From Candidatus Anaerostipes excrementavium (GTDB lineage: Bacteria > Bacillota > Clostridia > Lachnospirales > Lachnospiraceae): a stretch of 64,000 nt of DNA. The notes below the pieces were generated by a model. That model did not search any database. It was not told the DNA's origin and was given only the letters and a program-made list of their open reading frames with translations. Where the stretch lies: the NCBI GenBank assembly GCA_019114985.1, contig DXEM01000006.1, positions 62,001 to 126,000 on the forward strand, in the 5' to 3' direction. A program made the position numbers and the translations under genes. Shown in pieces: positions 16,636 through 24,875 of the stretch. Numbering within the stretch: position 1 is the first letter of the stretch; each line of letters begins with the position of its first letter.

Positions 16636-17469
16636 TTACTTGTTGATGATTGTTACCAAGTCTGCAGCCGTTTTGCTTACGTTTTCAACGGCGTCCATGC
16701 TTAGTTCAATCACGCTGCAAGTGTTATGGTTCTTTTCATAAGCGGCTCCGAAGGTAGAGACGAAAGCCTTTCTTAGATCAGAACCATAGTTGACTTTTAA
16801 GAGATTGTATTTTCTTGCTTCCTGTATGGTCTCAAAAGGAATTCCTGAGCCTCCGTGCATGACGAGAGGAACCGGAGAGATTTCAGAGATTTTCTTTAAC
16901 AGAGGCAGATCTACTTTCGGTTCGATATCCAATCCATGAACATTTCCAACGGCGACTGCGAGAAGATCGCAGCCGGTCTGTTCTACAAAATCCAGCACCA
17001 TATCAGGATCTGTTTTAGCGTCTGCTTCATTGACAATGTCTTCTTCTTTTCCTTGCAGGCATCCAAGCTCTGCCTCTACCGGGACTCCGTAAAAATGGCA
17101 GTAGTCCACAGCTTTTTTCACTTCTTTTATATTATCTTCAAAATCTAAGTGAGATGCGTCAATCATGATGGAAGTAAATCCGGCGTTGACGCAGTTTTTT
17201 ACATCTTCATAAGTTTTTCCGTGATCCAAATGAAGGGCGATTGGAACGTCGCTGTCTTTTAAAGCTTTCTTGGTCAGATAAACAATGGTTTCCGGATCAG
17301 ATAATCTCAAATTATTAGAAGAAATCTGGATATACCCGGGAAGTCCTGCCTGATTCAACCCTTTCGCGATCGCAAACGTCATTTCCAGGTTCGTGGTATT
17401 AAATGCCGGGAGCATATAGTGATGTGATGCGGCATAATTCATAAGATCAAATCCATTTACAATTTTCAT
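16636..17469 (-). CDS. Class II ketose-bisphosphate aldolase (GatY/KbaY-like)
   Basis: 277 residues. Cleaves a ketose-1,6-bisphosphate to triose phosphates; TIM barrel with the catalytic Asp and zinc His in ALHLDHGKT, the phosphate-binding Gly loop MHGGSGIP, and VNYGSDLRKAF near the end. Further zinc ligands are expected at VEAELG (Glu) and GNVHG (His), both present. It diverges from the mannose-family PTS operon at 17.8 kb across a shared 330-bp control region, so it most likely acts on that operon's product (tagatose-, fructose- or sorbose-bisphosphate). Confidence 0.88.
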   Translation of the reverse strand: MKIVNGFDLMNYAASHHYMLPAFNTTNLEMTFAIAKGLNQAGLPGYIQISSNNLRLSDPETIVYLTKKALKDSDVPIALHLDHGKTYEDVKNCVNAGFTSIMIDASHLDFEDNIKEVKKAVDYCHFYGVPVEAELGCLQGKEEDIVNEADAKTDPDMVLDFVEQTGCDLLAVAVGNVHGLDIEPKVDLPLLKKISEISPVPLVMHGGSGIPFETIQEARKYNLLKVNYGSDLRKAFVSTFGAAYEKNHNTCSVIELSMDAVENVSKTAADLVTIINK

Positions 17470-17573
17470 ATTGATACTGCGAAGGACCTATGACGGTCCT
17501 GCTTCCTCCTATTCTATAAAAACAACATTTTCATTTCTATGTTTCATCACCTGTACGTACCAAGCTTAGCTTT

Positions 17574-17757
17574 AGTATAGCAGGAAAATTCTCTGGAAAA
17601 ATTTCATTTATTGCGGCAAGAATACCGCAGAATTCATCAAATTCGTTTGCGTGATCTGCACAAAGAATTGCGTAATATATCATGCAAATCTTAATAAGAA
17701 GTGCGGGAATGATTACGCAAATGTTTGTAAAAAAAGCGCCATTTCTCATGCTATACT
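17574..17757. promoter_or_regulatory. Shared divergent control region of polyol unit 1
   Basis: The 330-bp gap holds TATACT -10 hexamers for both directions (17574-17579 minus, 17752-17757 plus), each without a good -35. Between them are three copies of TTTGCGTRAT: 17646-17655, 17667-17676 (exactly 21 bp apart) and an inverted copy at 17712-17722. Their position suggests an activator site, centred near -48 for the plus promoter. No matching regulator lies next to it. Confidence 0.55.
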
Positions 17758-17799
17758 CAAATTACAATAAACGACCGGAGAAAAGGAGGCGAAGTTGGA

Positions 17800-18219
17800 A
17801 TGAAGGTCATTGCAGTGTCCCATGGAAGCTTTTCCAAGGGATTGGTTGAAAGTGTGCAGATGCTGGTAGGCGAACAGGAAAATCTGGTGGCTTACGGATT
17901 ATTTCCGGAACAAACGGTAGCCACGCTTACAGAGAAACTGGAAAAAGAAATTGAAAAGACTCCGGAAGGAGAAGAAATTCTTTTCTTAACGGATTTATTC
18001 CATGGAAGTCCGTTTAACGCAGTTGTTTCCTTAATGAAAGATCACGATTTCTACCATGTAACAGGAATCAATATCCCATTGGCAGTCGAAGTCATGATGG
18101 GCCGATATGCGGATAAAACAGCGGCAGAGATCTGCGAAGGGCTGCTTAGCGCTGCACCGGATACGATCAAATATGTCAATCAATTATTTGAAGAAGAAAG
18201 TGAGGAGGACGAAGAATGA
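17800..18219 (+). CDS. PTS mannose-family IIA component (unit 1)
   Basis: 139 residues, the single-domain EIIA of the mannose/sorbose family. The phosphorylated His is His8 in VIAVSHGSF, and LTDLFHGSPFN is the conserved second loop. Receives phosphate from HPr and passes it to the IIB encoded next, whose start overlaps its stop by ATGA. AGGAGG-like site AAAAGGAGGCG is 12 bases upstream. First gene of an eight-gene unit running to 23.8 kb. Confidence 0.9.
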   Translation: MKVIAVSHGSFSKGLVESVQMLVGEQENLVAYGLFPEQTVATLTEKLEKEIEKTPEGEEILFLTDLFHGSPFNAVVSLMKDHDFYHVTGINIPLAVEVMMGRYADKTAAEICEGLLSAAPDTIKYVNQLFEEESEEDEE

Positions 18220-18701
18220 AAAATATCGTGTTAGCGAGAGTGGATGATCGATTGATTCATGGCGAAGTTGTTTCTGTTTGGACGCCGAGCCTGAATGTGA
18301 ACAGGATCATCGTAGTTGATGACGAGGTTGCCGCAGACAAGTTTAATAAAAGAGTCATCAAGGCATTGGCGCCTAATGGAGTGAAGGTCAATGTATATGC
18401 GACGGAAAAAGGTGCGGAAGTGCTGAAAAAAGATCCAAGAGAGCCGGGAGAAAGAGTCATGGTTCTGACAAAAACACCAATCACCTATGATCGTATGACG
18501 GATCTTGGACTTGAACTTACCGATGTGAATCTTGGGGGTATGGGAATCAGAGGAGAGAGAACTCCTTTCATTAAAAATGTGGCATGTTCCCCGGATGAGA
18601 TCACAGCCATCAAAAATCTAATGGCAAAAAATGTACATGTATATTATCAGCTGGTTCCGGAGCAGCAGGTAATTGAAGCAGCAGGTTATGTTGATAAATA
18701 G
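18216..18701 (+). CDS. PTS mannose-family IIB component (unit 1)
   Basis: 161 residues. The active histidine is His15 in RVDDRLIHGEV, the family's signature; VNLGGMGIRGERT is the conserved phosphate-cradle region. Phosphorylates the sugar as it passes through IIC-IID. Overlaps IIA by 4 bases and is followed after 15 bases by IIC with AAGGAGGAG. Confidence 0.92.
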   Translation: MKNIVLARVDDRLIHGEVVSVWTPSLNVNRIIVVDDEVAADKFNKRVIKALAPNGVKVNVYATEKGAEVLKKDPREPGERVMVLTKTPITYDRMTDLGLELTDVNLGGMGIRGERTPFIKNVACSPDEITAIKNLMAKNVHVYYQLVPEQQVIEAAGYVDK

Positions 18702-18716
18702 AAGGAGGAGATATAT

Positions 18717-19508
18717 ATGGAAATCAGTATTGTACAAGCGATCCTTTGCGGAATCGTTTACTGGCTGGCAGTTGGAAATCTGCCGTTCGTAGGCCTTTGG
18801 TCTTTGCAAAGACCTCTGGTTTGTGGAATGATCACAGGATTGATCTTAGGACATCCGGTACAGGGAGCTGTCATTGGAGCAACCATCAACTTGGTTTATC
18901 TTGGATTTATGTCAGCCGGAGGAAGTATGCCGGCAGATATGGCCCTGGCCGGTATTTTAGGAACAGCATATGCGATCGTCGGAGGATTGGACACAGATAC
19001 GGCCTTAGCGCTGGCAGTACCAATCGGAATTCTTGGAACGATCGTATGGGCAGGACGTATGACGTTTGACTCATTTTTTGTACATATCGCAGATAATTAT
19101 ATTGAAAAAGAAGAGTATCACAAAATATGGAGGGCCAATGTCCTATTCCCGCAGATTATGTGTTTCTGCATGACGGCAATTCCATGTGCCCTGGCAGCAT
19201 ATTTTGGAGCAAACTACATTCAGGGAATTTTGAATATGTTAAGCGGAAAAGTGCTGACCGTATTCCAGATCATCGGCGGATTGATGCCGGCTCTTGGAAT
19301 TGCGATTACACTGCAGTATATCTTTAAAGGAGAATCCAAAATTTTCTTATTTGCAGGATTTTTATTAGCGGTATATTCAGGACTTCCATTGCTTACCTTG
19401 GGTATCATTGCGCTGATCGTAGCAATCGTTTATGTACAGATCACGTCCGCAAATGAAGGAGCCGCCGCAGCAGTTTATGATGATGAAGATGACGAGGAGG
19501 ATGATTAA
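18717..19508 (+). CDS. PTS mannose-family IIC permease (unit 1)
   Basis: 263 residues, almost wholly hydrophobic, with the family pattern RPLVCGMITGLILGHPVQGAVIGAT split over the first 60 residues and SAGGSMPADMALAG after it. Acidic tail DDEDDEEDD at the C-terminus, a feature shared with the IIC of unit 2. Membrane channel with IID. One base separates its stop from the IID start. Confidence 0.92.
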   Translation: MEISIVQAILCGIVYWLAVGNLPFVGLWSLQRPLVCGMITGLILGHPVQGAVIGATINLVYLGFMSAGGSMPADMALAGILGTAYAIVGGLDTDTALALAVPIGILGTIVWAGRMTFDSFFVHIADNYIEKEEYHKIWRANVLFPQIMCFCMTAIPCALAAYFGANYIQGILNMLSGKVLTVFQIIGGLMPALGIAITLQYIFKGESKIFLFAGFLLAVYSGLPLLTLGIIALIVAIVYVQITSANEGAAAAVYDDEDDEEDD

Positions 19509-19509
19509 G

Positions 19510-20355
19510 ATGGAAAACAAAAAGAAAAGCTTAATCCCAAGAGGCGCCTTACTCAAAGCCTGGCTGATCTGGGAGACGTTCCCGCAGACATGTTATAACT
19601 ATGAGAGAATGATGGGACAGGTGGTTGCCCATATGTTCTCAGCGATTATTAACTTCTTATATAAAGATAATCCATCCAAGAGAAAAGAAGTGATGAAGCG
19701 AGAGATTGAATTCTTTAACGTACATATCGAGTTTGGAGCATGTATCCTTGGTATGGCGATTGCGTTGGAAGAACAAAAAGCGATGGGAGAAGAAATACCC
19801 GGTGATTTTATTACCAACTTAAAGACTTCTCTGATGGGACCTCTGGCAGGTATGGGAGATACCATTTGGCAGGGTGTTGTCATTCCGATTTTGTTGGCAG
19901 TATGTATTGACCTGACCCGTTCCGGCGACGGAAATATTTGGGGAGCGATTATCTATGCGGTTGTCATCGTCGTAGCAGCATATGCTTTAAGCTATTGGAA
20001 CTTCATGTTCGGCTATCGGGCAGGAAGCGAAGCAATTATGGATTTCCTGGAAAAGGGAATTTTAAATAAGCTGATCAAAGGCGCATCCATCATGGGATGT
20101 ATGGTAATGGGCGGATTGGTTGTAAATTATGTTACAGCAGTATGTGGAATCGAGATCGTTAGTTCCACCAGCACTTACAGCATTCAGGAAAGCTTCTTAG
20201 ATGCCGTATGTCCGAATATTCTTCCTTTGGCGATGACGATGTTGGTTTACTATCTGTTAAATAAGAGAAGATGGTCTTCACTGAAAGTGATCGGACTGAT
20301 TATTGTCATTGGAATCGTAGGCGGAGTCACAGGAATCCTGGCATATCCAGCATAA
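19510..20355 (+). CDS. PTS mannose-family IID component (unit 1)
   Basis: 281 residues. N-terminal TCYNYERMMGQ resembles the QxxNYERxQ motif of IID proteins; MGPLAGMGDTIWQG is the family's core motif and the C-terminal third has several membrane spans. The correct start is ATG 19510 (GAGGAGGATGATTAAG before it); the longer frame from 19432 is inside IIC. Confidence 0.92.
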   Translation: MENKKKSLIPRGALLKAWLIWETFPQTCYNYERMMGQVVAHMFSAIINFLYKDNPSKRKEVMKREIEFFNVHIEFGACILGMAIALEEQKAMGEEIPGDFITNLKTSLMGPLAGMGDTIWQGVVIPILLAVCIDLTRSGDGNIWGAIIYAVVIVVAAYALSYWNFMFGYRAGSEAIMDFLEKGILNKLIKGASIMGCMVMGGLVVNYVTAVCGIEIVSSTSTYSIQESFLDAVCPNILPLAMTMLVYYLLNKRRWSSLKVIGLIIVIGIVGGVTGILAYPA

Positions 20356-20377
20356 GAAAAAGAAAGAGTGAGGGAAG

Positions 20378-21424
20378 ATGAAAGCAATTATATTAAATCG
20401 TCCAGAAGATTTCTCCATTCAAGAGATTGATATTCCGGAAATCAAAGAAGATGAAGTGCTGATCCGGATCAAAACTTCAGGGATCTGTACCAACGATGTG
20501 AGAGATTTTCATGGGGACTGCAGTTACAGTTATCCGAGAATCGGGGGACATGAGTACTGCGGCGTGATAGAGAAAATGGGAAACGCAGTAAACAAAGACC
20601 GGTTTTGGGAAGGTCAGAAAGTCGTGCAGTATATTATCGATGACTGTAAAGAATGTTATTACTGCAAACATGGAGAAGAGAATATTTGTGAGGAACACCC
20701 AAAAAGCAAGATTTTCCATAATCCAGACGGATTGTCCGGATACGGAGGATTCGCAGAATTTGTTGTGGCAAAAGCAGAAGATCTCTTCATCTATCCTGAA
20801 AATACATCCTTTGAGAAAATGGCTTTTACAGAGCCGCTTGCCTGTGTAGTAAACAGCATCAACCGTACCAACATTCAATTCGGCGATGACGTTGCGGTCA
20901 TTGGAGGAGGAACCATGGGACTTCTCCATGTCATCCTGGCAAAGATGAAAGGTGCCAGAGTTATTTTAAGTGAACCTTTAAAAGAGAGAAGAGAAAAGGC
21001 AAAAGAGCTTGGATGCGATGACGTGATCGATCCGATCGCCGCAGATCCGGTCGAAGAAATCAAAAAACGGACGGGTGGAAGAGGAGCGCTGATGGTATTT
21101 AATACGACAGCAATCCCAGCTGTAGCGGCACAGGCAGTTGAAATGACTGCGAAGACAGGAACAACCGTGATGTTTAGCTCCATGCATCCAAATGATCCGG
21201 TGCCTGTAGATATGGGAGCCGTTCATTCCTATCAAAAAACAATTACAGGAGCAGTAAGCCCGACGATTCGGTCGTTCCATCAGGCAGTGGAATTAATCGG
21301 GAAAGGATTGGTCGATCCATCCGTATTGACGGAAAAGATTTATGATTATCAGGATTTTGATCAGGCAATCAAGACCGCGTCAAGGCCAGATACCTATAAA
21401 GTGATTTTAAAATTTGGAGAATAA
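20378..21424 (+). CDS. Zinc-dependent polyol/alcohol dehydrogenase (unit 1)
   Basis: 348-residue medium-chain dehydrogenase. Catalytic zinc ligands are seen in GICTNDVRDF and GGHEYCG; the structural zinc site is the four-Cys lobe CKECYYCKHGEENIC. The NAD-binding Rossmann motif is VIGGGTMGLL. Close to the GatD/sorbitol dehydrogenase group, so it probably oxidises a polyol phosphate delivered by the PTS to a ketose phosphate. A paralog of the same length stands in unit 2 at 55.9 kb. Confidence 0.88.
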   Translation: MKAIILNRPEDFSIQEIDIPEIKEDEVLIRIKTSGICTNDVRDFHGDCSYSYPRIGGHEYCGVIEKMGNAVNKDRFWEGQKVVQYIIDDCKECYYCKHGEENICEEHPKSKIFHNPDGLSGYGGFAEFVVAKAEDLFIYPENTSFEKMAFTEPLACVVNSINRTNIQFGDDVAVIGGGTMGLLHVILAKMKGARVILSEPLKERREKAKELGCDDVIDPIAADPVEEIKKRTGGRGALMVFNTTAIPAVAAQAVEMTAKTGTTVMFSSMHPNDPVPVDMGAVHSYQKTITGAVSPTIRSFHQAVELIGKGLVDPSVLTEKIYDYQDFDQAIKTASRPDTYKVILKFGE

Positions 21425-21427
21425 TCG

Positions 21428-22906
21428 ATGAAATATTATATTGGAATTGATATCGGTACATCTTCGGTAAAAGTTACCTTGATTGATAAGAATGGCAGGA
21501 TTACAAAAGAAACCAGCAGGGAGTATGACATAGAAGAACCAAAACCGGGTTGGAAACAGATTGATCCGGAAGTTTGGATGAGAGGAACCGATGAAGCAAT
21601 GGTCCAGCTCCTTGAGGGGTGCGACCCTCAAGAAGTGGATGCCATCGGAGTCACAGGGCAAATGCATACCGTCGTATTTTTGGATGAAAATGGAGTATCC
21701 ATACGTCCTGCTCTCATGTGGAATGATACCAGAACAAAGGATATGGTGTCAAACTTAAAAGAAAAGATTTTAAAGCTCCCGAAAGCGTCCCATATCGCCA
21801 ATATTATTTCAACCGGAAGCCCGGCGGTAAATCTGCTGTGGCTGAAGGAAAACGAACCAGACAGCTTTCATAGAATGAAGAAATTTCTGATTGGACCAGA
21901 TTATATTGTATATCGTCTTACCGGTACGATGCAGACAGATTATTGTGAAGCATCCACCTCCTCACTCTGTGATCTGACGACAGGGAAATGGTCTCCGGAA
22001 ATCCGGCGTTTGCTGGATTTCCCGGAGAGTATCTATCCTGAGATCAGAGGAACGGCAGCGGCAGCAGGGACTGTTTTGGAGAAATGGAGCCGGAAATACG
22101 GGTTTCACAAGAATGTTAAGGTCATTGTCGGGACAGGAGATAATCCGGCAGCGGCGATTGCTACCGGATGTTTTTCCGGAAAATACCCGGTTTTGTCCCT
22201 TGGTACATCCGGAGTTTTGATGGTGCCGAAAGACAAGATTGATTTTAAGGCAAAAGGCAAAAACATTCTTTTTTCAATGGACGGAGAAGAGATTTCTATT
22301 CTTGTACAAGGTGTGATACAATCAACGGGAAGCAGTCTTGGATGGTGGGTAAAACAGGTCCTTAAGACCGATGATTTTGCCGAAGAGACCGAAGCAGAAG
22401 ATACAGAACATCTGGGGGAGAGCCCGCTGATCTTTTATCCTCATTTGGCAGGTGATAAAACCATTTATGCAGATCCAAATCTCAGAGGAATGTTCATAGG
22501 ACTTGGTACCGATACGACGCGCAAAGAAATGACCCTGGCGGTCATGGAAGGAATCTGTCTGGCCGCAAGGCAGCTTTCAGAGGTCATGTGCCTGACAAAA
22601 GAGGAATTGAAAGGGCTTAAAGTGACTGGGGGCGGTTCGAAAAATCAGGTGTGGATGCAGATGTTAGCAGATGTGCTGGGAACCGAAGTCCAGCAGATGG
22701 AGAGCGGAGCCGGCGCCGGATATGGGATTGCCCTTGCCGCGGCAGGAAGTCAAGGTGAGATTTCTATGGAACAGATTCTTCACCATACGATAAAGATCAA
22801 GAAGACGTTTTCTCCGCGGGCGTATAATCAGGGGCTTTATGAAGGAAAATATCAAAAGTATAAGAAGATTTATCGGTGTTATCAGGAAATAATGAGTGAA
22901 GAGTGA
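21428..22906 (+). CDS. FGGY-family carbohydrate kinase (xylulokinase-like)
   Basis: 492 residues. N-terminal phosphate loop GIDIGTSSVKVTLID, substrate-region motif VTGQMHTVVFLD, hinge GTGDNPAAAIATG and the C-terminal adenosine motif VTGGGSKNQVWMQMLAD are all intact. Substrate not certain: in a PTS pathway it may phosphorylate the ketose phosphate to a bisphosphate, as would fit the divergent aldolase, or act on a free ketose. Starts 3 bases after the dehydrogenase stop. Confidence 0.88.
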   Translation: MKYYIGIDIGTSSVKVTLIDKNGRITKETSREYDIEEPKPGWKQIDPEVWMRGTDEAMVQLLEGCDPQEVDAIGVTGQMHTVVFLDENGVSIRPALMWNDTRTKDMVSNLKEKILKLPKASHIANIISTGSPAVNLLWLKENEPDSFHRMKKFLIGPDYIVYRLTGTMQTDYCEASTSSLCDLTTGKWSPEIRRLLDFPESIYPEIRGTAAAAGTVLEKWSRKYGFHKNVKVIVGTGDNPAAAIATGCFSGKYPVLSLGTSGVLMVPKDKIDFKAKGKNILFSMDGEEISILVQGVIQSTGSSLGWWVKQVLKTDDFAEETEAEDTEHLGESPLIFYPHLAGDKTIYADPNLRGMFIGLGTDTTRKEMTLAVMEGICLAARQLSEVMCLTKEELKGLKVTGGGSKNQVWMQMLADVLGTEVQQMESGAGAGYGIALAAAGSQGEISMEQILHHTIKIKKTFSPRAYNQGLYEGKYQKYKKIYRCYQEIMSEE

Positions 22907-22953
22907 TAGAAAATACGTTTCATTTATCAAAAATCAAGCAAGGAGGGATTGGA

Positions 22954-23523
22954 ATGAAGACCTGTGATATCTGCCATAAACCGATTGGAATTTTCAATAA
23001 GTTCCGTTGTGTAGATGGGTATATCTGCAAGGATTGCTATAAGAAAGCAAGCCGTAATTATACGGAAACGATTGCCGAAAAAACATTGGACGAATTGAGA
23101 ATGTTATTTGAGCAGCCGGAATCTTCGGAAGAAGATTTCTGTGTGACGGGAAGAATCGGGAATTATTTATTAGCAGATCAGAAGAATAAGAAGATATGTG
23201 TTTTGAATAATCGAATGACAACGGGGCAGGTCTCTGATCCTGAATTTTATGCGGCAGAAGAGATTACAGAGTGTTTTTTAGACTATCAGCCGAGGATGGC
23301 ACTGGAAGAACTAGAAGAGAAGGTCAGGCGGAGAGAAGAAGGGACGGTCGATTTCTTGAAAGTTTGTATAAAACTGAAACATCATAAAAGGAAAGAAATT
23401 TCATTGATTTCCAATCCGGTGCGGATCAAAAGTTATGCGTTTCGGCAGTCTTTTACATTTGCAAAGAGAATCGAGGAAGAAATCAACAGCCTGATGGAGG
23501 AACAAGAGACGAAAGGAGAATAG
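22954..23523 (+). CDS. Zinc-ribbon (DUF4428-like) protein of unknown role
   Basis: 189 residues. Residues 1-33 form a treble-clef-like metal site, CDICHKPIGIFNKFRC-x6-CKDC, the pattern of DUF4428 N-termini. The remainder is mixed alpha/beta and charged, with no membrane segment. ATG 22954 follows AAGGAGGGATTGGA; a longer in-frame start at 22903 overlaps the kinase without a site. Sits inside a PTS operon between kinase and HPr paralog; the link is positional only. Confidence 0.65.
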   Translation: MKTCDICHKPIGIFNKFRCVDGYICKDCYKKASRNYTETIAEKTLDELRMLFEQPESSEEDFCVTGRIGNYLLADQKNKKICVLNNRMTTGQVSDPEFYAAEEITECFLDYQPRMALEELEEKVRRREEGTVDFLKVCIKLKHHKRKEISLISNPVRIKSYAFRQSFTFAKRIEEEINSLMEEQETKGE

Positions 23524-23525
23524 CT

Positions 23526-23783
23526 ATGGAGCAGTTTGACTTTGTCGTGGCGAATCCGGTAGGAATCCACGCGCGCCCGGCGATGCTCCTCGCCCAGGAA
23601 GCCCGCAGGTTCCAAAGTCGGATTCAGGTGGAATACGGCGGCAGGAAAGCCAATGGAAAGAACATGGCATCGCTTCTTACGTTACGGGCAGATCAAGGAG
23701 CAAAAGTATCTTTTTTGATTGAAGGCGGGGATGAGAAAGAGGCGGCAAAGCATCTTAACAATTTTTGTATTCATAATTTATAG
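23526..23783 (+). CDS. HPr-like phosphocarrier lacking the regulatory serine
   Basis: 85 residues. The EI-phosphorylated His15 is present in NPVGIHARPAM. The region normally KS-I-M around Ser46 reads GKNMASLLTL, with Asn at position 46, so HPr kinase could not regulate it. It is the last gene of the PTS unit 1 operon and may be a dedicated carrier that escapes catabolite control. Full HPr length. Starts 2 bases after the previous stop. Confidence 0.85.
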   Translation: MEQFDFVVANPVGIHARPAMLLAQEARRFQSRIQVEYGGRKANGKNMASLLTLRADQGAKVSFLIEGGDEKEAAKHLNNFCIHNL

Positions 23784-23789
23784 GAAGAA

Positions 23790-23846
23790 AGAAGCAGTAT
23801 TTTTATCAGTGAAACAAGAATCTCTGATAAAAATACTGTTTCTTTG
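23790..23846 (+). terminator. Strong intrinsic terminator of PTS unit 1
   Basis: CAGTATTTTTATCAG (23795-23809) is perfectly complementary to 23824-23838, extended by flanking G-U and A-T pairs, and followed by TTTCTTT. Confidence 0.9.
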
Positions 23847-23893
23847 TGCAGGGATGAAAAACTGGGGAAAATAGGGAAAAAACGCGCAAATAC

Positions 23894-23922
23894 TTGATTC
23901 AAAAAGGGTGAAGTGGTATATT
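23894..23922 (+). promoter_or_regulatory. Sigma-A promoter of nadABC
   Basis: TTGATT (23894-23899), 17-bp spacer, TATATT (23917-23922). The start codon of nadA follows 27 bases on, preceded by GCGAGGAG. Confidence 0.7.
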
Positions 23923-23948
23923 AAATAACAATAAGCGAGGAGTGAAGA

Positions 23949-24857
23949 ATGGAAGAATTAAAGAGAGAAATCGAACAATTAAAGAAAGATAAGAACGCAG
24001 TTTTAATGGCACATTATTATGTAGATGATGATGTCCAGGAGATTGCAGATTATGTCGGAGATTCTTATTATCTGGCCAAGATGGCGCTGAAAGAATCCAA
24101 AGATGTCATTTGTTTTGCCGGCGTGAAATTTATGGGAGAGAGCGCTAAGATCCTGAATCCGGAGAGAACGGTTGTGATGCCGGATGCGAATGCTGACTGT
24201 GCAATGGCACATATGGTGGATATCCGGAAGATCCAGGAGATCCGTGATCAGTACGAAGATCTTGCCGTTGTCTGTTATATCAATTCAACTGCAGAGATCA
24301 AGTCATATTCTGATGTATGTGTGACGTCAGCGAATGCGCTGAAGGTCGTTCAGGCACTGCCGCAGAAGAATATTTTCTTTATTCCGGATGAGAATTTAGG
24401 AAGGTACATAGGATCTCAATTGCCGGAGAAGAACTTTATCTATAATGACGGCTATTGTCCGACGCATAAGGAAATCACGGCACAGAAGGTGGCCAAAGCA
24501 AAAGAGATGCATCCGCAGGCAGAAGTTGTGGTTCATCCGGAATGTACACCGGACGTCACAGCGATGGGAGACTATATTGGAAGCACATCCGGTATTATCA
24601 ACTATGTCACAGCGTCTGATGCGAAAGAATTTATTGTTTGTACGGAGCTTGGGGTGCTCTATGAACTGCGCCAGAAGAATCCGGAGAAGACATTCTATGC
24701 AGCCGGTCAGAATCAGTTCTGCGGCGATATGAAGAGAATCACGCTGGAGAATGTCAGAGATGCGTTAAAAGATTTGAAAAATCAAGTAGAGCTGCCGGAA
24801 GAGCTGAGACTGAATGCGAAGAAAGCGCTGGATGAGATGCTTCGTTTGGCAGAATAG
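23949..24857 (+). CDS. nadA: Quinolinate synthase A
   Basis: 302 residues. Condenses iminoaspartate with dihydroxyacetone phosphate to quinolinate, using a [4Fe-4S] cluster. The three expected Cys ligands are visible in VICFAGVKFMGE, VHPECTPDV and NQFCGDMKRIT; LMAHYYVDDDVQEIAD is the N-terminal substrate motif. First gene of nadA-nadB-nadC, the complete de novo route from aspartate to nicotinate mononucleotide. 18 bases separate it from nadB. Confidence 0.96.
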   Translation: MEELKREIEQLKKDKNAVLMAHYYVDDDVQEIADYVGDSYYLAKMALKESKDVICFAGVKFMGESAKILNPERTVVMPDANADCAMAHMVDIRKIQEIRDQYEDLAVVCYINSTAEIKSYSDVCVTSANALKVVQALPQKNIFFIPDENLGRYIGSQLPEKNFIYNDGYCPTHKEITAQKVAKAKEMHPQAEVVVHPECTPDVTAMGDYIGSTSGIINYVTASDAKEFIVCTELGVLYELRQKNPEKTFYAAGQNQFCGDMKRITLENVRDALKDLKNQVELPEELRLNAKKALDEMLRLAE

Positions 24858-24875
24858 GAAAGGGACAAAAGAACT

